DNA from: Zoroaster sp. YZ-2022
Taxonomy: Eukaryota; Echinodermata; Asteroidea; Forcipulatida; Zoroasteridae
Reading direction: 5' to 3'
Assembly (NCBI GenBank): GCA_029582265.1
Contig: CM055819.1
Span: 39,112,761-39,176,760 of the forward strand
Length of the DNA stretch: 64,000 bases
Below the pieces are notes generated by a model. That model saw only the letters and a program-made list of their open reading frames with translations. It was not told where the DNA came from and ran no database searches. Below are positions 32,101-43,775 of this stretch, piece after piece. Every line of letters starts with the position of its first letter. The stretch's first letter is position 1. Position numbers and translations under genes: made by a program.

Positions 32101-33267
32101 ATTGCCTGGTCCTCATCCTCATCATTTACCTCTCCCAAAATGCCCACCGCCATAAACGTGTGACAAGCGGTCAATAGATGTGTTGATTTTGTTTTTGAGG
32201 GATGCTTTAATATTGCATTTTCAGGTGATTATTAATGCGCTGAACCTTATGATAATTTTTGGAGTTTCTTCTCTTCGCTAATGCCTGATTTATCGATAAT
32301 CGATCGGTAATGCGATGTTCCGTTAAAAAGTGAATGCAAAAGCGTAATAAAAGAGTTGAATGTTCTTTCGTTTATATTTTGATGATCGTATGTCTCGGCT
32401 GCCGAAATCGTGCCGGCGCCCATGTCTGCGCTGCGCTGCACTCCGGCACCGCAACACAGGCACGCCTCCCGGCATGCTGCCACTTGCCGCTGCACCACAG
32501 GCTGCACCTCCGCCGCTGAAGTTGGAGATGTTGTACCGAATCATCGTCGTATGCGTGCTGCCATGCTGCTGCGCTGCGCACTGCACACTGAGGCTGCACC
32601 TCACCCGGCGTCGTCAACAACCAAAATGCTGCTGCGCTCGCCTCCTCCCGAGGGCACATCTCGCGCGCGTAAACGTGTCTCACCAGTGAGGAGGGGCAGT
32701 GCAGTGAGTGTTCGCATTGCGACCAACGTTGACGGAGGAGGGCGCACCTGCACCTTGCCGCGCCAGACGTGTCTCAACCAACATTTGAGGAGGAGCATTG
32801 ACGTCATAACACAAACTCAATCATGTGCCACAATACGATAACGATTGAGGGGAGGAGAATTGCAATGGTTGTGTTGCAGTGATTTTTGTGCCAGTTTGTA
32901 ATGCAATCCTCCTCATCCTCTCTCAGTGCAATGAGCAGTAATGAGAGGGAGCATTACCTTTAATGGGAGCGTGCACTTTGTGCAGTGGTGGAGACTCCTA
33001 TGGTAACACAATTTTTTTACTTGGCGAAATGACGTCATAAAAAAAAATTAAAAAAAAAATTGATTGGCCATCAAAACAAAAAAATGGTATGGTGCTCCAC
33101 CACCACCAAAGTGCGCATCCTCCACAAAGTGCACACATTGCTCGTACTGAGGAAGGGATGAGGAGGATTGCCATTACAAAACACACCAAAATCCTGCACA
33201 AATTGCACTACCTCCTCTCTCCTCCTCCAATGTTCCAGGTCAGTAATGCGGCTGTTTTACACATACT
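32100..33267. repeat. Right terminal repeat region of the Polinton
   Basis: Going outward: an altered complement of 28200-28400; a GC-rich zone (32400-32800) equal to the complement of the GCGCAAGCGCAGCATG and GAGACACGTC blocks; TTGACGTCATAACA; then a hairpin unit (32860-33240) that is the complement of 15565-15895; and the terminus CACATACT. The GC-rich open frames on both strands are shadows. Confidence 0.65.
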
Positions 33268-33269
33268 AT

Positions 33270-35169
33270 ACCCTCCCCTCCCCATGTCACAAAAGTTTGG
33301 GGAGGCCTTTGAGGTTCAACATGGATTGATATTACCTTGAAGAAACAAAGATGGCTACAACCCTTGTCATCTTATTAAGAGCTCTCAACGCAATAAATAG
33401 TTGATTGCTCCCTCAAAATCATCATTCAGTTTGCTTAAACGATCAATCCAGTTTCATTTTAATGTGTCGTATGTAGTTAACAAAAGAAATGCGCACCCAA
33501 TTTAAAATTACACCGACAGCATTCAAATTCGCCCTAAGCTTCCCGCGGCGTACAATCAGTCTTATTGGGCAAGCATTTGTGACATTTATTGCGTGATATT
33601 CACACTGTTACACTTTTCCATGTTTCAATTTCAAAGTAGCAACTGGTTGACTTATTATGGTAAGGCCCTGCCACTTCTTTAATGTTCGTCGAAAGGATAA
33701 AGTTCCATTCTACAATTTTCCACTACGTTGGCAGGACAGCGAGCCTCTTTAGAAGCCGATTTTGCGCGTCAATAAACGGACGGCGCGCCCTTTTAAAGAA
33801 CTTGAGGCGCACACTACATGGGCCGACGTCATCACCTGACAACATCGTTGTGTTTTGACTTGTTTTGACAACCAGAATACGCAACTAACCAATAAGGAAT
33901 TTAGAAAGTCATGCGCCACCTTCAATGCAAATTAGCTAATACATATTGATTATTGATGATGTTTATGACTACGAGAACTGACGAAACACTCCGATCGAGC
34001 TCAGATTGTGTCAAGTTTTTTTGTTTACGTTAATTAGTACATGACCCTATGCACGGTTTACCACACGCGTTGAATTAAAAATTGACGGCCTCCATGGAAC
34101 TCACAACAAGATGCGAAACTTTTACACGAAATTTTTCATGCAATTATGAAGTGGGAAGTGCTGATGAAGGTGATTATGCTGACGATGTTGACTTTGAACA
34201 CCCTGACGGTGATGGAAGTTTTGATTTTTAGGGAAAAACGACCGTAAAAGCTGTTAATCTGGGGTCCTGTATATGTACCAGAGGTACAATAGCGATATAG
34301 CGATATACGCGCATTCACGGTACCCGTATGTTGTTATCAGTATGTTGTAAATTATGATTTTTTAAACAGTGGGTTTCAAACCATTATGGGTAATTTTATT
34401 ATGCCTGACATATTCTAACATAAACAAAACCACCTTTCTGTTTTATTATACAATGCATATTTCAATACCTTGTAGATTTAGTGATATTTATTTATTCTAC
34501 GGAACGATAAACATAAGTTTATAATTTGGATGGCTTTTGCAATGCATTATGGGTATTCCCCAACATGACCCCCATCTCAATATTCACACTCAGTAAGTCA
34601 TAACCTTTATTTTGATACCTTACTCTCTTCAATTGGCAAAAGATAAAAAAATGATTAATAATTTCCACACTTGACGCTTGATGTTTAGGTATCAAATTAC
34701 AATATCAAATTACGCTAGTTACATTAATTCCCGTCCATACATGTAAAATATCTCCCGGGGTGAAAGAGTTCGTTTTTCATTTTCAGCGCTGCTAACCGTT
34801 AAGCTGGTTAAGGGCCAGCGATCACACTACCCGGCGATAACGAGTAAGGAGAACGGAGAACGCTGCTAATGAACCCGCCATCGATTGGTTAAATAAGCGT
34901 TGCGCGTATTCCGCGCGAGCTACAATTTACACCAATGAGATACTGCGTTCTTTTGCGTCGTTTTCGTTATCGTTGCATCCATGCAGTGCTGCCAGTAATC
35001 CCTAAGCATAGAAGAAGGCACGCTAACTTGTTGTGATTATTGTTGGCAAAATGCATGGTGAACGCACGCGCACTTTGAATTTTCTTGCTAACCACTATGA
35101 AATACCGCTTATGTTTAAGCAATTTTTCTGCTATGGCATAAACCTACATAAACCACCATAAACCACCCC
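33270..35169. other. No gene recognised; one tiny acidic frame
   Basis: Intron-like sequence. The only notable frame is 34094-34231 (plus, 45 residues), which starts MELTTRCETF and ends in an acidic stretch (GSADEGDYADDVDFEHPDGD). It could be an exon fragment or chance. No repeats were matched to other parts of the window. Confidence 0.3.
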
Positions 35170-35669
35170 NNNNNNNNNNNNNNNNNNNNNNNNNNNNNNN
35201 NNNNNNNNNNNNNNNNNNNNNNNNNNNNNNNNNNNNNNNNNNNNNNNNNNNNNNNNNNNNNNNNNNNNNNNNNNNNNNNNNNNNNNNNNNNNNNNNNNNN
35301 NNNNNNNNNNNNNNNNNNNNNNNNNNNNNNNNNNNNNNNNNNNNNNNNNNNNNNNNNNNNNNNNNNNNNNNNNNNNNNNNNNNNNNNNNNNNNNNNNNNN
35401 NNNNNNNNNNNNNNNNNNNNNNNNNNNNNNNNNNNNNNNNNNNNNNNNNNNNNNNNNNNNNNNNNNNNNNNNNNNNNNNNNNNNNNNNNNNNNNNNNNNN
35501 NNNNNNNNNNNNNNNNNNNNNNNNNNNNNNNNNNNNNNNNNNNNNNNNNNNNNNNNNNNNNNNNNNNNNNNNNNNNNNNNNNNNNNNNNNNNNNNNNNNN
35601 NNNNNNNNNNNNNNNNNNNNNNNNNNNNNNNNNNNNNNNNNNNNNNNNNNNNNNNNNNNNNNNNNNNNN
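35170..35669. other. Assembly gap (500 N)
   Basis: Exactly 500 undetermined bases, a conventional placeholder length. The sequence to the right is a tandem hairpin array, so the gap probably hides more of it; real size unknown. Confidence 0.95.
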
Positions 35670-35671
35670 TA

Positions 35672-35830
35672 AAAAAAACAGTACAAAAACAATAGGTGTT
35701 AGGGCTGCGCGCTCGAACACCAAAACAGTACAAAATCAATAGGTGTTCGCGCTGCGCTCTCGAACACCTAAAAAAAACGTACAAAAACAATAGGTGTTTC
35801 GGGCACATACCCGAACACCTAAAAATAAAA
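35672..35830. repeat. Tandem hairpin units (AGGTGTTCG...CGAACACCT)
   Basis: Three units of ~50 bases, each ACAAAAACAATAGGTGTT - short GC loop - CGAACACCTAAAAA. A single unit stands alone at 50236-50275. It could be the end of a DNA transposon family; no transposase is seen. Confidence 0.7.
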
Positions 35831-36004
35831 TTTCACCAAAATTACCGATCACACAATAGTGAACTTTATGCCAATTAGCAGATCAAAAGTTTTAAGAAAT
35901 TGCTCTTTTGTACGTGTGGGGCTAACATTAGGATCAAGGATACAGAGGGAGTCCAGTGTATTGGCCCTGGGCCTAGAATGGGGCCAATTTAGAGTCAGAC
36001 AAGC

Positions 36005-36270
36005 ATGACAAGTGTGCTTTTAACAATGTTGGTGTATTGCACCATTTAGGGGATTATTAGACCAATTCCTAATTTGTTTTTCTCATGTATAAATTTACTA
36101 CAGTCGCACACATAAAATTGAATACGCACTGAATACCGACTTTATGTAACGGAATGTTATTTACCTATTAGAGAAATTTAGATTTAATGTTGAACAAGAT
36201 AAGAAATATCGGAAAAGTGCCTATTCATCTTGTACTTTCTGTCAAATGTGAAATGTCATTACAATCACGT
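36005..36270 (+). repeat. Dispersed repeat C, copy 1
   Basis: AGTGTGCTTTTAACAATGTTG through CCTATTCATCTTGTACTTTCTGTC matches 51830-52085 in the same orientation. The frame at 36187-36642 starts inside this repeat and ends in a GGCCAAGGCTTTGACCCTCAA minisatellite, so it is unlikely to be a gene. Confidence 0.7.
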
Positions 36271-36509
36271 CAGTGGATTGAGGTCATGTCTGGAACCACA
36301 GTTGTTGAGAAGAAAGATGTTCTTAAGTTCTACACTACTCTTCAATCTTCTGTCCGAGTGCGACACCTGGATTTACAGAACATGGTGATGACAATACCTG
36401 TGTTGGAGAATTGTTGGCTTGTGACATCTACTGTATTTGATTTACCAAAGCTGATTCACCTAGTGAACATTGTGATTGTGTTTGGGACACTTATTATTGT
36501 TCAGTGTTG

Positions 36510-36640
36510 GAGCAAGGCTTTGATCCTCAAGGCCAAGGCCAAGGCTTTGACCCTCAAGGCCAAGGCTTCGACCCTCAAGCCCAACAAGGTAAGGCTAAGG
36601 CCAAGGCTTAACCCTCAAGGCCAAGGCCAATATGCCCTCT
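36510..36640. repeat. GGCCAAGGCTTTGACCCTCAA minisatellite
   Basis: Imperfect ~20-base units. A more decayed array of the same words is at 39800-39950, so the two flank the LINE at 36.97-39.47 kb and may once have been one array split by its insertion. Confidence 0.75.
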
Positions 36641-36974
36641 AGTATAAAATTACTACTAATATAAAACATGTCACATCATAACGAATCGCTCAAAGTAAGA
36701 ATAAAACTTCACGTACAAATATATGACTGAGTAGAAGTTTAGGTCTTCGTGGATACCATTTAAATATAACAAAAGAATGGTTTGCTTCCATACTGATGCA
36801 CATTAATCTAAACAGAGTATAACAAAGGGATCTAAGAACGGCTGTTTTAACTGATGTTACCTCGTTATTATGTAACATGGAAGTAATTTTATTTTCTGGG
36901 CCATCATGGTTAGAAATATTAGCATTACCTAAAACAGACCAGACTATATTCACCCAGAATTTGTCAAAAATCTT

Positions 36975-39470
36975 GGACCAAATCCACTGAATGGCTTCGA
37001 GATTACATCAGCAGTTCAGCACCTGTATCAAAGTTCAGAAAATCCCAAAAATATGGAGACATGCTAAAGTAATGGGAATTTTCCCCAAACCGGACAAGGC
37101 CGCCGAAGACCAGAGGCAGCTACCGTCCAATAAGCCTACTGTGCATAATCTACAAAGTGATGGAGAGATAATATACAATCGTATCCAACCCATTGAGTGG
37201 ATCCTCAACTCCCACCTGAGCAGCCTGTCTTCCGTACAGGACGCTGTACAACAGACCAAGTAACATTCATCACAGAAGACATACAGAGGGACAACTTCCA
37301 AAAGGTCTCTCAAGAACGGTGCTGTACTGGTCGATCTATCAGCAGCATATGACACGGTCTTGCCCTAAAACTACACAAAAATCATACCTGATAAAACCTT
37401 AGTAAACTTTCTCATGACAATGATCACCTGCAGAAGCTTTACAATGACGGTTGGCGAAGAAACCAGTACAAAATGCTTCCTGAAAAACGGGATCCCGCAG
37501 GGCTTAGTGCTCGCACCGATTTAATTCAACATTTACACTGCTGACCTACCAACCACTGTCTCAAAGAAATACATCTACGCAGATGACAAAGCACTCCTAA
37601 CCTCTGCCAAAAACTTTAACAAGCTTGAAACAACACTTGGCACCGATATGGAATCCTTAAGCCGTTACCTCTAAAAACTGGAGACCTGACTTAACATCAC
37701 CAAAACTGTTTAGCAACCAGACTGGCTAACTACAAAATCAAAGTCGTTTGCAATGGCACAACCATCCTGTATGATGATTTCCCAAGTATCTTGGTGTTAC
37801 TTTGGACAGATCTCTAACATACAAAAGCCATCTCACAGCTCGCACAGAAAGCCAACGCTCGCAACTGTCTCATTAGACAACTAGCAGGCCTTTCCTGGGG
37901 CGCAGACTGTTACGTGTGCCTAATTCATGTAAATTAAAAGAACTGAGCACGGCAGAAAGAAAATAAAATCGTACGAAAACAACCAGCAATTATATTTTAC
38001 ACAATAATTGAATAATTTATTTCATCACAAAATTAATTTAATACAATTTAAATACCAGGTAAGATAAACAAAATGGGTTTTGCACGGCTGTTCTTCCCGT
38101 CGATGGACTGTCACATCGTATGGCTGGCAGATAAGGGCTCGCTTGTTCACTGGACCGGTTCTGGTCTGGACATCTAGGAAGAGCAATGAACCGGGCGTGG
38201 GTTCAGAGCCATCTACACAGCGCAATGAACCGGGCGTGGGTTCAAAGCCATCGACTGGAAGAAGAGTAATAAGAACCAGATGGTTCAGGCCATCAACTAG
38301 AAGGAGACCGAGAACAGTGTAGACTCACTGTCTCATTGTAGGACCGAAGCACCAAGGTACTGACTGAACCATGGTGTGGCAAAGGCTGAATAAGTGACAC
38401 ACATCTGGTAGTGTCAGAGCAGAGCCTACAGCTGACCAGTTGGTGTTGCTCAGATGAATGTGAATCATGATGCAAAACCCAGTGTTTTATACAACTTGCA
38501 CAAAATACAATGCATGGTAGTTACATAATGTTTGTGCCAAATGCACTGAACAGGACAATAGCCATTTTGTGTACAAAATACAACGCATGTTAGTTACATA
38601 ATGTTTGTGTCAAATGCACTGAACAGGACAATAGCCATTTTGTGTCCACAAAGAGCACTACTGCTTTTAACCACAGGTGCTTTAACATGTGCTTTTAAAT
38701 AAACCCAAATAGTTATAGCTGGCTCAGAAAAAGAAAATATGCACATGTAACACAGACTACAACGTTCTTCGAATCTCAGCAATAGCTTTAGTATACTCTG
38801 TTGCAGAGTACTGTGCACCAGTATGGGCAAGGAGCACCCACACCAGCAAGATTGACGTAGCCCTTAACAACACCATGCGCATCATCTCAGGATGTATCAG
38901 ATCAACTCCCACTCAATACCTTCCAGTAGTCAGTGGAATTGCTCCTCATGAAGTGAGACGACAGCAGCAATGCCTTGCTCTTGCGCGACGTGCCGCTGGG
39001 TGTGACTCCCATCTGCTTCATCAACTGTTGACAAAAAACCCCCACCACAACTGCAACTGCCATCAAGAAATCCTTTCATTCAACAAGCCCCAAAACTGCT
39101 AGAAATTAGCACTGGATCGCACCCAAAGACTTGGGCACTAAACACGTGGCGGAATATGTGACAAGAATCAGAATCCAGGACGTGGATATTTAACTACATT
39201 TCGCCACTGCTGGGTCAAACTTAACAGACTAAGAACTGGCCATGGCCGATTTGGACATAACATGCTCCGCATGGGACCAGGGTGTCAACGCTAAATGTAC
39301 CTGTGGTCATGATGACCAGACTACATCACATCGTTCATGACTGTATTATTTACAGATGTGATGGAAATTTAACTGAACTCGACCAGTCTGCATTAAACTG
39401 GATCCATAACTCAACCTTGTCATGTTAACTTTGTATGAACCATACGATAAATAAATAAATAAAGCAGTCC
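36975..39470 (+). pseudogene. Jockey/CR1-type LINE, split by an LTR
   Basis: This is a non-LTR reverse transcriptase read on the plus strand. Segments: CIKVQKIPKIWRHAKVMGIF (frame 36991-37263); motif A VLVDLSAAYDTV near 37325; motif B GIPQGLVLAPI near 37491; motif C YADDKAL near 37578. After an 845-bp insertion, SIALVYSVAEYCAPVWARST-like sequence resumes at 38760 and VALNNTMRIISGCIRSTPTQ follows. Near the 3' end CTCGHDDQTTSHIVHDC resembles the C-terminal zinc-like motif of Jockey/CR1 proteins. The tail is (AAAT)n at 39450-39470. Multiple stops and frameshifts make it dead; the 5' part is missing. Confidence 0.85.
37908..38752. mobile_element. Solo LTR, 845 bp, with 5-bp target duplication CAGAC
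   Basis: It starts TGTTACGTGTGC and ends GCACATGTAACA (TG...CA with inverted termini). It is flanked on both sides by CAGAC (37903-37907 and 38753-38757). Removing it with one CAGAC restores continuity of the LINE reading. Inside are a repeated GAACCGGGCGTGGGTTCA unit (38190-38250) and a ~77-base tandem duplication (about 38498-38648). No internal coding region remains, as expected after LTR-LTR recombination. Confidence 0.9.
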
Positions 39471-39799
39471 ACAGCACAAATCAGATGATGTTCTATCTAC
39501 CCCATATAACTGTATGCAAGTTAAGTATAATTATATCTCCTTGGCCCTACAAGTACATGTATACAGAAAATTATTATAGCTTTGTTTTGGGGGAAGCAGC
39601 AAAATGTACTATCATGGTAACAAAATGTGATGCTGTAAAAGTGAAAGTGTGTCAACACACAAGTCTAGGGTGTTTCCTCCTCCATGGTAAAACATGATTA
39701 AATTAGATACTGCAGACTTTGCAGACAGCTGACTCCAAGTTGTATGTTTGTAGAAAAGCAAAATTTCAAACAAATTTACCTGAAAAATTAAAAATCGAT

Positions 39800-39950
39800 G
39801 GGCCTTGAAGAGCAAGGCCCTGAAGTTGCAAGGCTTTTGACCCTCAAGGCCCAAAAGCCAAGACTTTTGCCCTCAAGCCTTAAGGCTAAGGCCAAGGTCT
39901 AAAATCAAGCCTTAAGGCAGCTCTTAAGGCCAGGCTCAGCATCAAGGCAC
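39800..39950. repeat. Decayed GGCCTTGAAG/GACCCTCAAGGCC minisatellite
   Basis: Same words as 36510-36640. Between this and the LINE tail, 39470-39800 holds nothing recognisable. Confidence 0.6.
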
Positions 39951-40194
39951 TACATCACTGTTATTGCTATTGCTAATTTTCTAATTTTATACCGTCCAAT
40001 TTGAAATCTTAAAGCTCATATTTGAGACAACATTTTTATGAAGCTGTGATTGTGTACAATATATCAGTGGCTGTTGAAGGTGTTTACTGACTCACTGAGT
40101 ACTGAACATTTAGACAGAACGTTAATAATTACCTTGGTTATACCACATGAAACAAATGGATAGTGAATACTTTGACTTGAGATCAGAGCAGACT

Positions 40195-40385
40195 TGTATT
40201 CCGAGTCTTTAAACCTCAAGTCCGAGTCCGAGTCCCAGTGTCAAGTCTGAGTCCGAGTCCGAGTCCCCAGTGTCGAGTCCAGTCACGAGTCACTTACAAA
40301 ATTCAAACGAAAAAAGAAAATTATATACTTATGTTCAAAGTTAAGTGAAAACATACTCGAGATATATGGGCTAGTATCTCATGTT
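40195..40385. repeat. GAGTC-word repeat, copy of 5985-6215
   Basis: Runs of GAGTCC/AAGTC followed by CACGAGTCACTTACAAAATTCAAACG and TGTTCAAAGTTAAGTGAAAA, as at 6095-6210. 40385-41230 has no recognised gene. Confidence 0.65.
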
Positions 40386-41229
40386 CCAAAAATTTCATTA
40401 TTCGAAAATGGTTTGAAATTTCCCAAATCTTTGGTAATAAATATTTATGTTTTGCTCAGAGGTTGTTGGGTGGCTTGGGGAAGGTTAGGACAACGTTTAG
40501 AATTGGAATTTGGCATCATCATTTGACATTTACATATTTTTACACACATTATTTTTCAACTGTGCATAATAATAATAAAAACAAATCCCTGACCAAGTCA
40601 AGAACACTTTATAATTTTCATGACCCCACGCCGTTGTACATTGTACAATGCTCTCGCCTGATTCCATTTCCCAATAATCACGATGGATTTAGCAAAATGT
40701 TTTTCCTACATTTCGGCCTGCAGCCAATAAAATATCTGGCTAGAACAACATTTAAATAATAAAACAATAATGTGTCGCTGTATAATGTCCGCAAATCAAT
40801 TTACCAAATACAGCAGACGCACATGTATTTAAACTCTTTTGAAAAAAAATAATATTTGTAACGTGTGTTAGTCTGACATCTATGGTGATACATTACTGAA
40901 AATAAAAATGAGCAGCATTTTAACAAAAGATAATTTTGACAATCCGCCATATGTCAGCCCTAATTTTGAATATAGAGGAAATTCGCACAATTATCTCCCA
41001 TCCTCACTTCCAAAGAAAGTCGTCATAGTTTATTAGGTTTTGTTGTTGTTGAAAATACAGTCTAGCCTAAATATTGATTTGGCTTTGTCTACAGGAACAT
41101 ATGGGAAAGATATTACTGTCACATCTGCACTAAGAATTTTTTTTTCAAAAATGAACTCCATCACATTTTACACGAAGAATGGAAGAATGAAGAAATAATT
41201 TTAAAAAACCGAGGCTAATCAAAACCAGG

Positions 41230-42711
41230 GCGATAGAAGTAGAATACAGTTTAAATGTAAATTGTGTCAAGGGTTAGGTCATACTAAAGACAGGTATTAC
41301 AAACAACAACTTAAAGAAGGAACTCATCCAACAACTGAAGAAGGGAGATATCGAGAAGTCTTCATCAGAAATAGACCCCATCGCTTCAGGTCCATCGGTT
41401 GGGAGGCATGGAGTGGACTTAATAGGTACAGGTTTTAGAAAGCATAATTGTGCTGGTACGTGTCCAACGATGGCAGTCCGAATTGGTGGTAAAGAGGTAA
41501 ATGTCTTGTTGATACTGGTTCGATGGTGTCCACCCTCACGGAATACTTTGGGTACATTGAAACTGACATTAAGTGTGAAGGGACGATTATTCCGCAGATG
41601 GGTATTTTGATTGTCAAAGATTCAGTTGACAAAGAACATAGAGAACATAAGAGGCAAGTTCCAAGCTTGCTTGGCATGAATATTTTACAACCACTTCTCA
41701 AATTGATGAATGAAACTAATGGAGATTATTTTGGAAGTCTGTTTTGTCATTGCAAAACATGGTTGTGAGTATGTAGCAGGAGACCATTGGCTTTGCTAGA
41801 GAGACCTCCAACAAAACATTTTTATTTCTCCTGAGTCTATTGTCACTATTATGGCTGAAACATCTGGTAAGTTTTCTGATATGGCACTGGTCGAGCCGTT
41901 CAGAGCAAGAAGTCATCTACCACAGTTGGTATTTTAAATGCATCTACACTTTTACAGTTTCTGTAATCTATGAATATCGACTGTTTCAGACAGGTGTCAG
42001 CGTCGTGTACTTTCGATTCTGCTGATGTTGCAGATATAATGATTGGCTGATCTGCATACAGTAGTGATATGGTTGCTCATTGTAATTGTAGAGTCAAAGA
42101 CAAAGCCAAGCTTTGGAATGTGATGTTGAAGGTTTGATTGTCTAGACTGACAGTGAAAGGTGAATCTCGAACGGTACAAACTATGTTGGGACAAATTAAA
42201 CGTTTCTCTTTGGTGAATCGTGTACTTCAAAGGGAAATCAAACTGTATTGCCTTCATCTTTAAAAACCCAACATCCTGACTAGTACATAGAAAGAACTCT
42301 TTCTTTAGTTCGTTCCTGCTGCTATTGGCGTAGCATATATGCTGAAATTAAAAAGTGGATTGAGAATTGTGAGCAGTTCGTAGTACATAAAAAGAACTCT
42401 TTCTTTAGTTCGTTCCTGCTGCTATTGGCCTAGCATTATGCTGAAATTAAAAAGTGGATTGGGAATTGTGAGCAGTGTGTAGTTTCTAAACTTTTTAGAC
42501 CTGCAGTCAGAAACCCTCTTGGTCACTTGGTTGAAAATAATCCTTAGGTTGTCATAGCCATTGACAGTACGTTTTTAGAGTATACTTCCGACAGAACAGA
42601 GAATGTTCTCGTGATTGATGTGTTTTCTAAGTTCATCATGCCATACCAACAAAGGGATCAGACTGCTAAAACAAAAGCATTCGTTTTGGTTAAAGAGTAG
42701 TTTTTAAAGTC
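41230..42711 (+). pseudogene. Ty3/Gypsy-like gag-pol remnant: zinc knuckle, protease, integrase N-terminal half
   Basis: A CCHC-type knuckle (FKCKLCQGLGHTKDRYY, near 41249-41300) ends the gag part. A retropepsin follows, with the active site split by a frameshift (VNVL / DTGSMVSTLTE near 41500-41540) and a later LLGMNILQPLLKL. The reverse transcriptase and RNase H are missing between about 41950 and 42260, an internal deletion. The integrase starts with a zinc-binding end (KKWIENCEQC, present twice because of a ~110-base tandem duplication at 42278-42480). Its core begins VIAIDSTFLE and VLVIDVFSKFIMPYQQ. The frame ends where a TIR element is inserted at 42712; the rest resumes at 50634. Confidence 0.75.
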
Positions 42712-43614
42712 GGGTCATTCCATGCCAAATCACCTAAATATTCGAAAAAATTTTCAGCGACCAATTTCAGATTTTGCTAAAAAAATACAACATACTTTTA
42801 TGGGAGTAATGAACACACAACAACTTTTTGCTCCCAACACCAAGTCGTTTCCGAGATATGGCCACCTGAAAAATATAGCCACGCCCCCTTTTCTCCCTCC
42901 AATTTGTTTTTTTGTCTTTTAAGATATTTTGCTGCAAATTGTTACATGGGTGAGTAACACCAAATCTGTTAGAATCTGATGTCAAAAGTAGTAAATAGGC
43001 CTATATTCTTTTCAAGTTTTGTCATTTTTGGGCCTATCTGGTAACCATAAGTTTTCAGATTGCTTTTATGTTTATGTGCATACAAAGTGCTAAGTACTAA
43101 TTGCATACGTCTGCCCCAAACAAGGTGGACAATTGGAAGTTTTGCTGAGTCTGAATATAGATTCGCAGGCAAGAAGTACAAAAACAACCTCCTTCTGATG
43201 GATGGTTGACCGGTGGGTCACTACCCGTGTAACTGAAACTCTTAAAATATTTGATCCTATCTATGTATGTAAAAATTCAGTTTGGTATCTTTTCTCATTC
43301 ATGGTCAGACGATATTTTCAAATAATGGATAGGCCTATTTTGCTTAATATACAGAGTATTACTACTCAATTCAGAATTTCACATGGTGTCATCGCAAATA
43401 GTATTTACTTATTAATTAATAACTAAATCGTCATCTGTTGAATGTAGAAATTAATAAGGTTACTCGCCACTGTATCATGAGCTACATACCATAATTATTT
43501 GCAACTTAGCGCTGAAAGTGCTGATATTGCATTAGGAGTTCTTAAAATCAAACACCTCCAGGCCCTTAAGCAGGCCCCAGACCCTCAAATCGTTTGTTCT
43601 AGATCTGCCCTTGA

Positions 43615-43775
43615 TAATGTGTATTCGAAAATCATAACAAGTGTTTGGGGTATGCATACCACAGTACATATTACTGTGCCATGTATACTGTATATTAAGC
43701 CAAATCATTACAAGTGTTTGGGTATGCATACCTACAGTACATGGTACTGTGTCATGTATACTGTATATTAAGTCA
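43615..43775. repeat. Two tandem ~78-base units (CATAACAAGTGTTTGGG...)
   Basis: The unit CATTACAAGTGTTTGGGTATGCATACC...TGTATACTGTATATTAAG occurs twice here and once at 50270-50345 in the same orientation. Confidence 0.7.

Larger units (their letters stand above)
15527..33267. mobile_element. Polinton/Maverick complex (~17.7 kb) in host intron
   Basis: Outer termini are inverted: AGTATGTGTG...GCCGCATTACGACC at 15527 against its complement ending CACATACT at 33267. Starting with AG and a total of 15-20 kb fit Polintons. The plus-strand gene set between 19.5 and 25.4 kb (packaging ATPase, integrase, minor and major capsid, cysteine protease) is the diagnostic Polinton/Maverick set. Flanking hexamers are CCCCTC on the left and ACCCTC on the right, a weak match to the expected 6-bp duplication. 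The internal layout is unusual: long repeat-rich arms, a left-only PC4 module, and a palindromic zinc-finger module near the right end. No polymerase B was found. The complex may be two related elements joined or nested rather than one. These elements are virus-like; this copy is a broken genomic fossil as assembled. Confidence 0.75.

Noticed and set aside
32334..32841. GC-rich overlapping frames on both strands with Cys/Ala-rich products
   Set aside because: They fall in an altered copy of the terminal repeat (complement of the GCGCAAGCGCAGCATG and GAGACACGTC blocks); composition explains the open frames.
35115..35808. Long open frames across 35170-35669
   Set aside because: They consist of undetermined bases (N) and carry no information.
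36187..36642. 151-codon plus-strand frame as a gene
   Set aside because: It begins inside a dispersed repeat (also at 51830) and ends in a minisatellite; no family recognised.
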